Shown here: in pieces, positions 1-8,734 of the stretch
How positions within the stretch are numbered: the first letter of the stretch is position 1
How the letters are laid out: every line of letters starts with the position of its first letter
From: Nitrospirota bacterium
GTDB lineage: Bacteria; Nitrospirota; Leptospirillia; Leptospirillales; Leptospirillaceae
Length of the DNA stretch: 64,000 nt
Assembly (NCBI GenBank): GCA_021801345.1
Contig: JAJYYA010000027.1
Coordinates: forward strand, 1 to 64,000
Direction of reading: 5' to 3'
Made by a program: the position numbers and the translations under genes
The notes under the pieces: model-generated
Told to the model about the DNA's origin: nothing
The model's input: the letters and a program-made list of their open reading frames with translations, nothing else
Database searches by the model: none

Positions 1-99
1 AGGCGATATTCGTAAGTTGTTAATAGTAAAAAGAAAATAAATAGGGAAACTCAAAATGCGATTTGCGAAATAAGAGTTATGAACAACGCCTGTTCTCTG

Positions 100-1809
100 T
101 TATGAACAGACCGTGTTCTCTGTTCCCGTGTCTTCGCCAGAGAAGGGGGAAGTGGCCGCTTTCCCCTTCTCACTCTTGCCTTTTTCCTCATTCGTCTCTT
201 TCTTGCCTCCCTCCTTCTTGTTCTTCTTTGTTATGAACGGAGGGGGCTCGACCGCCTCCGCAAAGTACTCCGTCCCCCGAACGTTCTCGTGCGCGACGGG
301 GGACGATCGCGGCTCGACCGAGGCCCCGTTTTCCATGCCGTTCTTCAGGATCCCGAGCACCGTGGCGTATGAGAAGCTCCTGAGCGCAAGCGCCCGTCCG
401 CACGCCGCATTCAGACGGTCCGGATAGCTTTTTCGAAGCGACAGGATCCCCTGACAGCTCCGGTAGGCCAAAGGCGGATATCGCCGGCTCTCAAAAATCT
501 TTTCGAAGAAGGCGACGACGGAGGACCCCACTTCTGCGGCCTGCTTCAGGAACAGCTCCTGGGACTGGTCCAGGTACCCCTTGTGGTGGGGCGGCATGTG
601 GTCCCGGACGGTCTTGAAGCGCTCCCGGGAGTTGGCGTTCCGGGGATGGCTCGCTACCCGCTCCTCCCGGTAGAAGATCTCGACGGTCCGGGCCGTGATC
701 CGCACGTCCACCACCTCCCCCACCAGCCGGTAGGGAACGCTGTAGTAAAAACGCCCCAGATCGATGTGGTAGTCGATGTGAACGGTGCTTTTGACCCAGT
801 CCTGCGTTTCGAAGGGTTCTGCCGGCAAGGGTCCAAGGGCCGGCTGGTCTTCCTCCACAAAGATCGTCCACCGGCTGTCGGTGCGCCCCTGGAAGGGCTT
901 TCGGTTGAAGATCGCGAGCTGATCCAGAAGCGCCGCGTTCAGATCCTCGATCGAGACGAACTTTCGGTGTCGAAGCGGCGCCATCAGAGACCGCTGTGCG
1001 TTCAGAACCCCATTTTCCACGCTCCCCTTGTCCCGCGGCTTTTTACTGCGGGCCGCGTGGACCTCCACGTTGTAGTGACGGCCCATCTCGCGGAAGGCCC
1101 GATGAAGACGGGGCTCCACACGGCATTGGGAGACGATCGCCGTCTTCGGTCGATCGGGGATGACTACCACAGGGACTCCCCCCATGTATTCGAAGGTCTT
1201 CCGGTGGCCCTCGATCCAGGAGGCGCTCTTCATGTCCGGGGTGGCGCAGGCAAAGGTGTAGGACGACCGCCCCATGACCGCCACGAACAGGCTCACCCAT
1301 TGGGGCTTTCCCCCGGGGGGCTCGATCAGGATCTTCGGTCCCGAGTAGTCGACGTAGAGCTCCTGCCCCGGTGCATGGGGGATGTGAAGCCGCAGATCCC
1401 TGTTCTTCAAATGCTCCTTGTAGAGCGCGCAGAACTGGCTGTAGCCCAAGCCCTCCGGGTGGGACTCCCGGTACTCCTTCCAGAGAAGCCACCGGGTCAC
1501 GCCGCTCTTCTTCCGTTGCGTCAGTTCCTTCTCCACCTCATTCCAGTCCGGAATCAGGGCGCCCGACTGCGCCGTCGTCTCCTGGCTCTCCGGATAAAGG
1601 GCGCTCCGCAGCCGCTCCCTGTCCCGGCTCTCCTCCCGAAGCGGCCAATGGCAGATCCCGAGTTCCTTGGCCATGCTCAGATACTTCGCTACCGTCGGAC
1701 GCGAGATCCCGACCGTTCGCGCGATCCTTCGCACCGACTCCTCGCCCTTCCCATACCGCTCTTCCAGAACTTCCAGCACTTTGAACATGGATAGCCTCTC
1801 TTGGACCAT
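100..1809 (-). CDS. istA: IS21-family transposase IstA
   Basis: The 569-residue product is a DDE transposase that joins the ends of the insertion sequence to target DNA, working with the IstB ATPase. The N-terminus holds a helix-turn-helix (about residues 26-46). The integrase core follows, with candidate catalytic D154 (in LYVDYSG), D219 (in VIPDRPKTAI) and E265 (in DKGSVENG). The start is supported by AAAGGAG a few bases upstream. The C-terminus is unusual: about 45 residues after the core are low complexity and rich in Lys, Glu and Gly, and the usual istB overlap is not seen in the 99 bases downstream. The gene reads toward the left window edge. Family assignment is firm; whether the element is still active cannot be told from here. 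Confidence 0.9.
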   Translation of the reverse strand: MVQERLSMFKVLEVLEERYGKGEESVRRIARTVGISRPTVAKYLSMAKELGICHWPLREESRDRERLRSALYPESQETTAQSGALIPDWNEVEKELTQRKKSGVTRWLLWKEYRESHPEGLGYSQFCALYKEHLKNRDLRLHIPHAPGQELYVDYSGPKILIEPPGGKPQWVSLFVAVMGRSSYTFACATPDMKSASWIEGHRKTFEYMGGVPVVVIPDRPKTAIVSQCRVEPRLHRAFREMGRHYNVEVHAARSKKPRDKGSVENGVLNAQRSLMAPLRHRKFVSIEDLNAALLDQLAIFNRKPFQGRTDSRWTIFVEEDQPALGPLPAEPFETQDWVKSTVHIDYHIDLGRFYYSVPYRLVGEVVDVRITARTVEIFYREERVASHPRNANSRERFKTVRDHMPPHHKGYLDQSQELFLKQAAEVGSSVVAFFEKIFESRRYPPLAYRSCQGILSLRKSYPDRLNAACGRALALRSFSYATVLGILKNGMENGASVEPRSSPVAHENVRGTEYFAEAVEPPPFITKKNKKEGGKKETNEEKGKSEKGKAATSPFSGEDTGTENTVCS

Positions 1810-1912
1810 CTCGACTCCTTTCGTATGGTGGATTTGCGACCATAGAACCAGAGTCTGAGTATCCGTGAAATTTTGGATGTTGGGCAGGGGGGTGTTAGAG
1901 AGAGTTCAGGGG

Positions 1913-2005
1913 GTGGCAATCATGCATCGGAATCAGGTGGCAATCATGGATCGGAATAAGTGGCAATCATGCGTCGGAATAAGTGGCAATCATGGACCGG
2001 AATAT
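1913..2005 (-). repeat. Four tandem 23-bp terminal repeats of the IS21 element
   Basis: Four near-identical units start at 1913, 1937, 1960 and 1983. Each contains GTGGCAATCATG followed by a variable dinucleotide and CGGAAT on the plus strand. They lie 104-196 bp upstream of the istA start, at the very end of the element, and fit the multiple terminal transposase-binding sites known for IS21. Four clustered copies at one end is more than the two or three usually described; the other end lies outside the window. Confidence 0.8.
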
Positions 2006-2008
2006 GCA

Positions 2009-3878
2009 GTTCACTATTTCCGAAAAAAAGGCTTCCGTGTTGCCCTCTTCTAAGCCACCTATGCGGTGGTTCACTCCTGTCTGTCTTGACGAAGTTTACG
2101 AACGGACTTCTAAGCCACCTATGCGGTGGTTCACTTCCGGAGGATCTTCTGAGGCCCACGCAAATACTTCTAAGCCACCTATGCGGTGGTTCACTGATCG
2201 ATGCGTCCCTGGAGCCCCATGACGCCCTTCTAAGCCACCTATGCGGTGGTTCACACACACACTGGACCGTGTCCTTCCAGCGGGAAGCTTCTAAGCCACC
2301 TATGCGGTGGTTCACTTCCCGCATCCTGTATGCCCTTCAACGCTCCTGGCTTCTAAGCCACCTATGCGGTGGTTCACGGGTTTGGCTCCCGCTGGATCCA
2401 TGATTCACTCTTCTAAGCCACCTATGCGGTGGTTCACGAAAGACTGGAACCGGATGTTAATCTCGTCCTCTTCTAAGCCACCTATGCGGTGGTTCACGGT
2501 GTCGGGCCGGTCTCTTCCTGTAGTGGGGACTTCTAAGCCACCTATGCGGTGGTTCACCCTCTCCTTTCGTGAGGCGCCCCTTTGCGTCACTTCTAAGCCA
2601 CCTATGCGGTGGTTCACGATAGCGACCTCGCCTCGGGGGGCTCCTCGCTCTTCTAAGCCACCTATGCGGTGGTTCACTTCCGCCTGCATGCCTCTCTTTA
2701 GCACAGAAACTTCTAAGCCACCTATGCGGTGGTTCACAGAGATCCGTCTTTATGCCGTTGCATGTGCAACTTCTAAGCCACCTATGCGGTGGTTCACGGC
2801 CGTCGAACGGGCAGACGGAACCAGGGAATCTTCTAAGCCACCTATGCGGTGGTTCACCAACGGGTTGGATGATGCCCTCTGGTGTCTACCTTCTAAGCCA
2901 CCTATGCGGTGGTTCACGGAAAGACCCACAAGGTCAACCCGATCCTTCTCTTCTAAGCCACCTATGCGGTGGTTCACCTTCCGGGACTGTTCCTCGGCCT
3001 CCTTCCTGACTTCTAAGCCACCTATGCGGTGGTTCACTTACCGGACGAAGCGGCCCTTATCGTTATCCACTTCTAAGCCACCTATGCGGTGGTTCACGTC
3101 GGGATGATGATGTCGAGAGATTCCTTCGACTTCTAAGCCACCTATGCGGTGGTTCACGGCCTGCGCCTGGGCCCGGGCCTCGTCGTTCGGCTTCTAAGCC
3201 ACCTATGCGGTGGTTCACTATCTATTGGCTTATCGCCATGGGGATTCTTTCTTCTAAGCCACCTATGCGGTGGTTCACGGCACGAGTCACGCTGGAACCT
3301 TTCTCGCCCTCTTCTAAGCCACCTATGCGGTGGTTCACCCTCTCCCTCGTAGAATCGACTCATCCTAAGTCTTCTAAGCCACCTATGCGGTGGTTCACAC
3401 AATCACGGTCAAGCTGGACCGGGTTTAATACTTCTAAGCCACCTATGCGGTGGTTCACCTGTTGATGAGGCTTACATGATTCACAATCACCTTCTAAGCC
3501 ACCTATGCGGTGGTTCACTTTTTAACCTAATGAGGGAGGGATCAGACAATCTTCTAAGCCACCTATGCGGTGGTTCACGCATCATCCAACCCATTGCTGT
3601 CCAAGATCGTCTTCTAAGCCACCTATGCGGTGGTTCACGTTATTTGCGAGATTTAAAGACTGGAAAGTATCTTCTAAGCCACCTATGCGGTGGTTCACAT
3701 AAGATGCGCCACGTCCCGAGCGCACGCAACCTTCTAAGCCACCTATGCGGTGGTTCACCAGACGGATGGGAAAAACTTCTGTCCCATCTTCTTCTAAGCC
3801 ACCTATGCGGTGGTTCACTTCTTCCTCGATCTCTCTCTTGATATCGAGAACTTCTAAGCCACCTATGCGGTGGTTCAC
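2009..3878 (-). CRISPR. Type I-F CRISPR array: 31 intact repeats plus a 6-nt repeat remnant
   Basis: Thirty-one identical 28-bp repeats run from 2047-2074 to 3851-3878, mostly with a 60-bp period. Spacers are 32 bp except for two of 33 (starting 2255 and 3158) and one of 34 (starting 2316). On the minus strand the repeat begins GTGAACCACCGCATAGGTGG and ends CTTAGAAG. This gives a CCACC/GGTGG stem with loop GCATA and an 8-nt handle, the same geometry as the Cas6f (Csy4) substrate of known I-F systems. Transcription is therefore on the minus strand from the leader beside cas1, and spacer 3819-3850 is the newest. The distal end is not degenerate: a 32-bp spacer (2015-2046) precedes GTTCAC, the last six bases of a repeat cut by the IS element, giving 31 spacers in all. 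Confidence 0.98.
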
Positions 3879-3985
3879 CGAATAAAGTTCCGCAAAAATA
3901 CTGTTCTTTAAAATACTTGTTTATAAAACCATCCAAGAACCTTCTATTTTCCCTCCTTCCATAAGGTACCGTCGTTATGCGATTC
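3879..3985 (-). promoter_or_regulatory. CRISPR leader
   Basis: This 107-bp AT-rich stretch lies between the cas1 stop and the first repeat, on the transcribed (minus) strand. Leaders of I-F arrays hold the array promoter and the integration signals for new spacers. AT-rich TATAAA and TATTTT stretches are present near 3906-3925, but I cannot single out one promoter with confidence. Confidence 0.7.
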
Positions 3986-4930
3986 TTACGAGATCGTTTT
4001 TTTGATGGTCTCGATAATATCGTCCATAACCATCTTTGACTGGTAATGATCGATCAATTCATCGCGAAACTCCTGATCTCGTTCATTATCTTTGGCTGCC
4101 TGAAATGAAAATGGCAATGTGATGGCATCCTTGTAAAGGTCCGCCACATCGAAAACAAGCGCCCCCCTCCGGGTCTTCCCATGCATGACGGGAAGCGCAA
4201 AGGAAATCCCCAGAACGTTCAGTGCGGATGCGGCATATCCGTAGGCGATATAATTGCCGTGGTCCAGATAGCTGTTCGCAACGTCAATCAAGGTTTCCTT
4301 TTTCCCTTGACCTTCATTTCGCGTGAAGCCGGAGATGTTGAATCCTCTCGCCATCTTTGCGTAAAGGCTTTTGGCCCATTCCGCCTCAACCGACATCAAA
4401 CGTTCAGTATCCGGTGCCGAATGCGCTTTTTTTATTGAGTAATCAATTTCGGGTTCAGAAAGAACAATATCGGCTTTCTTGAGAAAGGGAAGGGCAGACC
4501 AGCTCTCGATTGTCCAACGAAGTCTTTTCTCAAAAAACGTCTTCGCAACGGAAAGTCTGGATTCTTCGTTGATCCACATTTTTATCCATGCCTGCATATA
4601 CTCCGTAGGACGATATTCGGATTGAGGGGAGAGGAAGACGTAATCGATGGAAGAAAAGAGCGGCGAGCCGCCGTTGCCGACAAAACCAAAAACGATGTTG
4701 GATTCCGCAAGTCTTCTGGCCGCCGCATCGGTAATCGAACTTCCTTTCCCGAGAAGGATGAAAACGGTATTGCGTTCCGGAATATTAAAGAATCGCCCGA
4801 TCTCCCCCTCTTCCGTCAGGTAGACAACCCGTTCGTCTTTTACGGACACCTTGACATGATCCAGATAGAACACGTTCGCTCTTTTCGAGAGCAGGATCTG
4901 TCTGGGCTTTGCCTTTTCACCCGCAGACAT
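3986..4930 (-). CDS. cas1: CRISPR integrase Cas1, type I-F
   Basis: The 314-residue protein integrates new spacers at the leader end of the array together with the Cas2 part of Cas2-3. The I-F type is shown by the N-terminal ILLSKRANVFYL block and by LSPQSEYRPTEYMQ (about residues 100-113). Candidate metal-binding residues are E182 (SVEAEWAKSLY), H250 (VMHGKTRRG), D261 and D264 (FDVADLYKD). The start is the ATG at 4930, which overlaps the cas6f stop in an ATGA. A longer in-frame extension to 5083 would overlap cas6f by about 150 bases and has no family similarity. It is the last gene of the operon and lies directly before the leader. In most I-F loci cas1 is instead the first gene, next to cas2-3. 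Confidence 0.95.
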   Translation of the reverse strand: MSAGEKAKPRQILLSKRANVFYLDHVKVSVKDERVVYLTEEGEIGRFFNIPERNTVFILLGKGSSITDAAARRLAESNIVFGFVGNGGSPLFSSIDYVFLSPQSEYRPTEYMQAWIKMWINEESRLSVAKTFFEKRLRWTIESWSALPFLKKADIVLSEPEIDYSIKKAHSAPDTERLMSVEAEWAKSLYAKMARGFNISGFTRNEGQGKKETLIDVANSYLDHGNYIAYGYAASALNVLGISFALPVMHGKTRRGALVFDVADLYKDAITLPFSFQAAKDNERDQEFRDELIDHYQSKMVMDDIIETIKKTIS

Positions 4931-5538
4931 CAGAGACCCATGGGCAATGAGAACGAATGCGTTGTTCCCGAGAGTCCATATCCGTCGGGACAGCAAATAT
5001 CGGTTCGTTCTCCATTTCTCTTGGTAATGTGCAAACTGAATATCGTTCCGGTCGTTTTGCTTCGCAACCGGAAGAAGGGCCATTCGGCGGAAGCATCAAT
5101 CCGTTTCTGTCTAAGATCGATTCCCTGAGAGGATCTCGGAATACGCTCTTTGTGTTCGCCTCTAAATTGCGTAGACTTCCGAGTCGGAATCCGGAATCTC
5201 CGGTATTCGATCCATGGGCCGGAATAGTTCTCGGGAATGAGGAGAGGTTCCCGGAAAAGATGGATTCTGGATCCGATCCTTTCGTGCTTGTCCAATTCTT
5301 CGTAAACGATCTTCCAGTCTTCTTCCGATTCGGCAAAAACTCGGAAAACGTGTCCAGGATGACGGCGTTCCCCTTCCCTCATCAAGGGAAACCCGAGCGC
5401 AAAACGCCCGGGATTGTTTCGGAAGACTCCATGCAGGACGGAAAACAAAAAAGTGGCTACGGGGAGGGTTGGAATACCCCCCTCCCCCACCGTAGCCCCA
5501 TCCCTGATTCTGATGTCCGAATAGATGCGTGGCTTCAT
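4930..5538 (-). CDS. cas6f: CRISPR RNA endonuclease Cas6f (Csy4)
   Basis: The 202-residue protein should cut pre-crRNA after the repeat stem-loop and stay bound to the 3' end of the crRNA in the Csy complex. H36 (LFSVLHGVF) aligns by eye with the catalytic His29 of Pseudomonas Csy4. S160 in LRSKTTG aligns with Ser148. An arginine-rich stretch (about residues 112-146) fits the RNA-binding helix, though it looks shorter than in Pseudomonas. The C-terminal block GYGLSGTTHSF matches the family ending. The ATG overlaps the cas7f stop (ATGA) and the stop overlaps the cas1 start, so translation is coupled. The CCACC-GCATA-GGTGG hairpin of the array is a natural substrate. Confidence 0.93.
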   Translation of the reverse strand: MKPRIYSDIRIRDGATVGEGGIPTLPVATFLFSVLHGVFRNNPGRFALGFPLMREGERRHPGHVFRVFAESEEDWKIVYEELDKHERIGSRIHLFREPLLIPENYSGPWIEYRRFRIPTRKSTQFRGEHKERIPRSSQGIDLRQKRIDASAEWPFFRLRSKTTGTIFSLHITKRNGERTDICCPDGYGLSGTTHSFSLPMGL

Positions 5539-6680
5539 GGCAGTTCCTCCGTCTTTACATCCCCGCTTTCCTTTTTTTCGGATTCCTCGTTCTTCTTGTC
5601 GCTGGTGCCATAAACGCCTCCCCGCTCTATGGCGGCGATCATGTACATCCCTTCTGGAGAGTCCGGATTGATCTGGCTCAGACGAAGAGCCATCTCGAAA
5701 GAGGAATACTTGCCTTTCCGAAAAAAATCCTGTTGCGACAGGCTGGCTCCGAGCGGCTCGATCGGGATGGGGAGTCCGACCTCTTCAAAGTTCGGATACC
5801 ATGTATCGATCGTTCGGATAGCGTTGAAGATTTTCTGGTCCCGAATGGCGGCCCGACCAATAACCCGAATCTCGTCCTCCCCATTCCTTTCCTCATGACC
5901 AAGCGCATAGAGAAATCGCGACGGTCCATTCTTCTTGTCAAACCTTTGTTTCTCCACATAGTTCTGACTGGGAAAGACCTCAATGGATCCAATGATCCCA
6001 AAAGAGACGCTGGCTTCAACCAGCAGCCCCTCCAGGGATTCCCCCTTCATCTGCCTCACGATCTCAGTCGCAACATTGCGTTCATCTTGCGAATACTCAC
6101 CAAAGTTGTTCATGTCGATCTTGAGTCCATCGAAGGAAGCCAATTTGGATTTTGCTCCCTCCCTCCCAAGCCGGAAAACATCAATGGTAATTGATGAGGC
6201 CATTGTCCGGTTCCGCCACAACCACCGCCCATTGGCAATGTTTCTGGCATATCGGCAGGCGACTTCATAGAGCCCCTGGGAGTTCCTCGCTCTCCCGAGA
6301 AAATCCTTGACCATTTCCCGAGCCATTTTCTGATTCTCTTTGTCGCTTGAGGCACAAGAATCAAGCAGATCTTCGATGTCGAGAAACTTGGTTTCAAATC
6401 GGACGAGAAGCCCCATCGCATCTGAGTCCAGCTTGGCCGCATCAATGGTCTGAGGATTCGAGACGTGTCGTTCACCACCTGCTCCTGTCGTTGACGACTT
6501 GATCCAGGGGTTTTCGTTTCCCTTTCCATCGTTCACATTCTGTGTTCCACGAATGCCATGTCTCCGAACAAGAACAGGGGAGGCATCCTTTTCCTCGAAC
6601 AGATTGAACATCTCCGCATCGGAGACAACATGTCCTCGTCTAAACGCCATGACACCGGGAAGCTTCTTGAGTGTTTGCAT
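5535..6680 (-). CDS. cas7f: Csy complex backbone protein Cas7f (Csy3)
   Basis: The product (381 residues) forms the repeated backbone of the I-F surveillance complex along the crRNA. Family motifs are clear: NGRWLWRNR in the middle, EVFPSQ, FNAIRTIDTWYP and AAIERGGVYG near the end. It is about 40 residues longer than Pseudomonas Csy3 (342). The extra length is mainly a Ser/Gly/Asn-rich insert near residues 50-80 and a charged C-terminal tail rich in Glu and Lys. It follows cas5f after a 19-base gap and overlaps cas6f by an ATGA. Confidence 0.95.
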   Translation of the reverse strand: MQTLKKLPGVMAFRRGHVVSDAEMFNLFEEKDASPVLVRRHGIRGTQNVNDGKGNENPWIKSSTTGAGGERHVSNPQTIDAAKLDSDAMGLLVRFETKFLDIEDLLDSCASSDKENQKMAREMVKDFLGRARNSQGLYEVACRYARNIANGRWLWRNRTMASSITIDVFRLGREGAKSKLASFDGLKIDMNNFGEYSQDERNVATEIVRQMKGESLEGLLVEASVSFGIIGSIEVFPSQNYVEKQRFDKKNGPSRFLYALGHEERNGEDEIRVIGRAAIRDQKIFNAIRTIDTWYPNFEEVGLPIPIEPLGASLSQQDFFRKGKYSSFEMALRLSQINPDSPEGMYMIAAIERGGVYGTSDKKNEESEKKESGDVKTEELP

Positions 6681-6699
6681 TGTTTTCTCCTTTTCCTGT

Positions 6700-7554
6700 T
6701 TATGGGTGAGCCAATGCTAGGTAAACTCCGGGCATCGGTCGGGACCAGCGCCAAAAATGAAGTCCCGTATCCCTGCCGAGCGTTTTATACTGAACCAGCC
6801 CAACGAGCGGTTCAGCGTAGGCATGTGGCAGATTGCCTCGGACCTGCCTACGATTCTTGCGTTCCGAGATCTCCGCATAGCCAACGGTTGTGGGCATTAG
6901 CCAAGGCTCAGGCGATGAAAACTTCTGAGACTCTTCGCTAACGCTTTTTTTGCCGGAATCATGTTTAAATCTCCGCGTGACGCGAAGCAGAGTATCAAGT
7001 GGGTCCTTGTCGTTCTCGCCTTTTACCATGAGATCTTTTCTGTCGAGGATGGACCAGAGAAGGCGTCGTGTTTGTTTCAGCGCTCTGATGACTTTCTCCG
7101 GGTCACTCTCGTAAGGAAGAAGGACGGGGTCTCCATGTCGGAGGATGTCTCCACCGGCCAGCCTTCGTCCTCGAAGCCATGGAGCGATCGACGCGCTGTC
7201 CAGGGACAAACCCTCGTCGAATCGCAACACAAGAGAGCAATCGAGATGGCATCGAGCCGTCGGTTGAGAAGAAAGAATCGGGGATCCAGGATTGTGGGAG
7301 TTGTAATCCTCTTCGTTAATAAAAGAAGCCGCTTTGAACTGTGCCGGACGGAATGTTCCGGAAACGAACTCCCCCGGAAACTGGGCATCATGGTGAATGA
7401 TAGCAATGCCATTGTGACGGACCCCAAGATGACGTTCCAACGCATGGGCGAACCCCATGTAAGCCGTGATGGGCGGAGGACCAATCATCCACCATGCCGG
7501 CTGCGCGTTCGCGTTTTTGACCTCAAGTCGAGGAATGACGACATAGTGGCTCAC
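6700..7554 (-). CDS. cas5f: Csy complex protein Cas5f (Csy2)
   Basis: The 284-residue protein caps the 5' handle of the crRNA together with Cas8f. It is recognised by the start SHYVVIPRLEVKNANAQ, the GPPPITAYMGFAHALER block and the late block PEPWLMPTTVGYAEIS followed by AEPLVGLVQY, typical of Csy2. I chose the GTG at 7554, which overlaps the cas8f stop as GTGA, rather than the in-frame ATG at 7584 inside cas8f. It is shorter than Pseudomonas Csy2 (327). The neighbours on both sides are Csy complex genes on the same strand. Confidence 0.92.
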   Translation of the reverse strand: MSHYVVIPRLEVKNANAQPAWWMIGPPPITAYMGFAHALERHLGVRHNGIAIIHHDAQFPGEFVSGTFRPAQFKAASFINEEDYNSHNPGSPILSSQPTARCHLDCSLVLRFDEGLSLDSASIAPWLRGRRLAGGDILRHGDPVLLPYESDPEKVIRALKQTRRLLWSILDRKDLMVKGENDKDPLDTLLRVTRRFKHDSGKKSVSEESQKFSSPEPWLMPTTVGYAEISERKNRRQVRGNLPHAYAEPLVGLVQYKTLGRDTGLHFWRWSRPMPGVYLALAHP

Positions 7555-8687
7555 AGCAACCCCTCCTCGATGATTCCGATCCATCGGAGAGCATCGTGTT
7601 CCCCGATGTCGAGACTCCGGATCGTTTTCCCGTAAAAAAACCGTGCATCAAGGATCTTTTTCCAGACTTCTTTCGCCTGGTCCTTCACCCAATCCATTGT
7701 CCGCAGAGAAGGGTCAAGCCATGGATCTGGCTCTTGTTCGCGTTCAGGAAGAGAGTCCTCATGCTTGTCGATCAGGGATGCCGACTCGCTGGCTTTCTTT
7801 TTAATCGCCTCGACAATCCGCAGGAGGAAAACCCTTTCCGTTTCTCGCGTCTCGGCATCCCCGGGCATAATTCCACGGTGAGATGCAAGTATTTGTGAGC
7901 GCCATTCGTATAACTCCCGCAGGATAGGTCTCGGGATGGAACGATCAACGCCCCTGAAATGAATGGCATAAGCCGTGCGCTTCTCGCGATCTTCCGTGGG
8001 AGGGCAGAAAAAGAGAACGGTTTGAGCGGAGGACACATATTGTCCAACGTTCTGCATGTTCGATCCACCTATTCCAAGAAATCCCCTCCATCTGCCTATC
8101 ATTTCAGGGCTATCCGGATCGCCGTGGTCCACAACGTGACGTTCGTTTTTACGGGAGTAATCCAACGCTTCCTTGTCCAATCTCTTTTTAATGATCTCGC
8201 TGAAGCCGGGAGACGGAAGCGGGGTAAGGACAATATCCTCATTATTTTCAGACTGGACAACGATTTGCCTCAGCCTGAGCCCCACAAACTCGCTTTTTGT
8301 CTCATAGCGAGAGTCGAGCGAAGGGAGCGTTGCACGAACAAGATCGAGATCCTGCTCGACAACATTGGTATAAACCTCAGCGTTTCCCTCTCCTCCATTT
8401 TTAACCCAAAGATATTTCTTCATGGATGGGCTATCGCTAGCCCCACCAAGGTAATCGAGAGGGATCTCCCGAATGTCCATTGTCCGCAAGGCCACATAAG
8501 GAAGATCGATCCGATCATCCGATGAAAGCCGGATTCCAAAGGGAGTATTTTTTGTATTCGCGATTTTTGGATTGAAATGGGAAAACTCCTGGATGACCCC
8601 GAGATCCTTTTCCGTAACCCTTTCCCACGGGACTTCCTTTATCTTCTTTTCTTTCGTCTTTGGCCTTCCTTTAATTTTTTGTTCCAT
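7551..8687 (-). CDS. cas8f: Csy complex large subunit Cas8f (Csy1)
   Basis: The first gene of the cas operon encodes the I-F large subunit, which reads the protospacer-adjacent motif and starts DNA unwinding. Supporting signs are the block FLGIGGSNMQNVGQYVSS (about residues 204-221), similar to the FGGSNPQN block of Csy1, and the position directly before cas5f. At 378 residues it is shorter than Pseudomonas Csy1 (434). The N-terminus is very lysine-rich. The start has an AGGAGG ribosome site about 6 bases upstream and a good promoter at 8707-8734. Csy1 proteins diverge strongly, so the call leans partly on gene order. Confidence 0.85.
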   Translation of the reverse strand: MEQKIKGRPKTKEKKIKEVPWERVTEKDLGVIQEFSHFNPKIANTKNTPFGIRLSSDDRIDLPYVALRTMDIREIPLDYLGGASDSPSMKKYLWVKNGGEGNAEVYTNVVEQDLDLVRATLPSLDSRYETKSEFVGLRLRQIVVQSENNEDIVLTPLPSPGFSEIIKKRLDKEALDYSRKNERHVVDHGDPDSPEMIGRWRGFLGIGGSNMQNVGQYVSSAQTVLFFCPPTEDREKRTAYAIHFRGVDRSIPRPILRELYEWRSQILASHRGIMPGDAETRETERVFLLRIVEAIKKKASESASLIDKHEDSLPEREQEPDPWLDPSLRTMDWVKDQAKEVWKKILDARFFYGKTIRSLDIGEHDALRWIGIIEEGLL

Positions 8688-8706
8688 ATCGCCCTCCTGA
8701 AAGTCA

Positions 8707-8734
8707 TTCTATCACGAAAGATTTTAATGTCAAC
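8707..8734 (-). promoter_or_regulatory. Promoter of the cas8f-cas5f-cas7f-cas6f-cas1 operon
   Basis: On the minus strand there is TTGACA (8734-8729), a 16-bp spacer and TAGAAT (8712-8707). This is a near-consensus housekeeping promoter 20 bp upstream of the cas8f start. It is the best promoter match in the island. Its -35 overlaps one copy of a 13-bp direct repeat, so a repressor bound there would block it. Confidence 0.75.

Larger units (their letters stand above)
1..2008 (-). mobile_element. IS21-family insertion sequence, partial (cut by left window edge)
   Basis: The element reads on the minus strand: its left end is at 2008, then come four 23-bp terminal repeats, then istA. IS21 elements are known to carry several repeated transposase-binding sites at their ends, and this matches. 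The outer end starts TGCATATTCC on the minus strand. The partner gene istB and the other end are not in the window; the 99 bases downstream of istA are AT-rich and hold no istB start that I can see. The outer boundary is set by the point where CRISPR-repeat sequence (GTTCAC, 2009-2014) resumes, exactly one spacer length before the next repeat. The element therefore appears to be inserted in the leader-distal part of the CRISPR array. Confidence 0.8.

Noticed and set aside
583-1794. 403-residue plus-strand frame opposite istA
   Set aside because: Antisense shadow of a GC-rich transposase gene; no motif, and istA is clearly the coding strand.
2015-3850. Self-targeting spacers or spacers matching genes in this window
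   Set aside because: Reading the spacers against the window by eye gave no convincing match; only a computed search could settle this.
1944-3936. Several reading frames of 60-270 residues through the array, with repeated peptides such as SKPPMRWFT or NHRIGGLE
   Set aside because: They are translations of the 28-bp CRISPR repeat with a 60-bp period; no ribosome site or gene-like composition.
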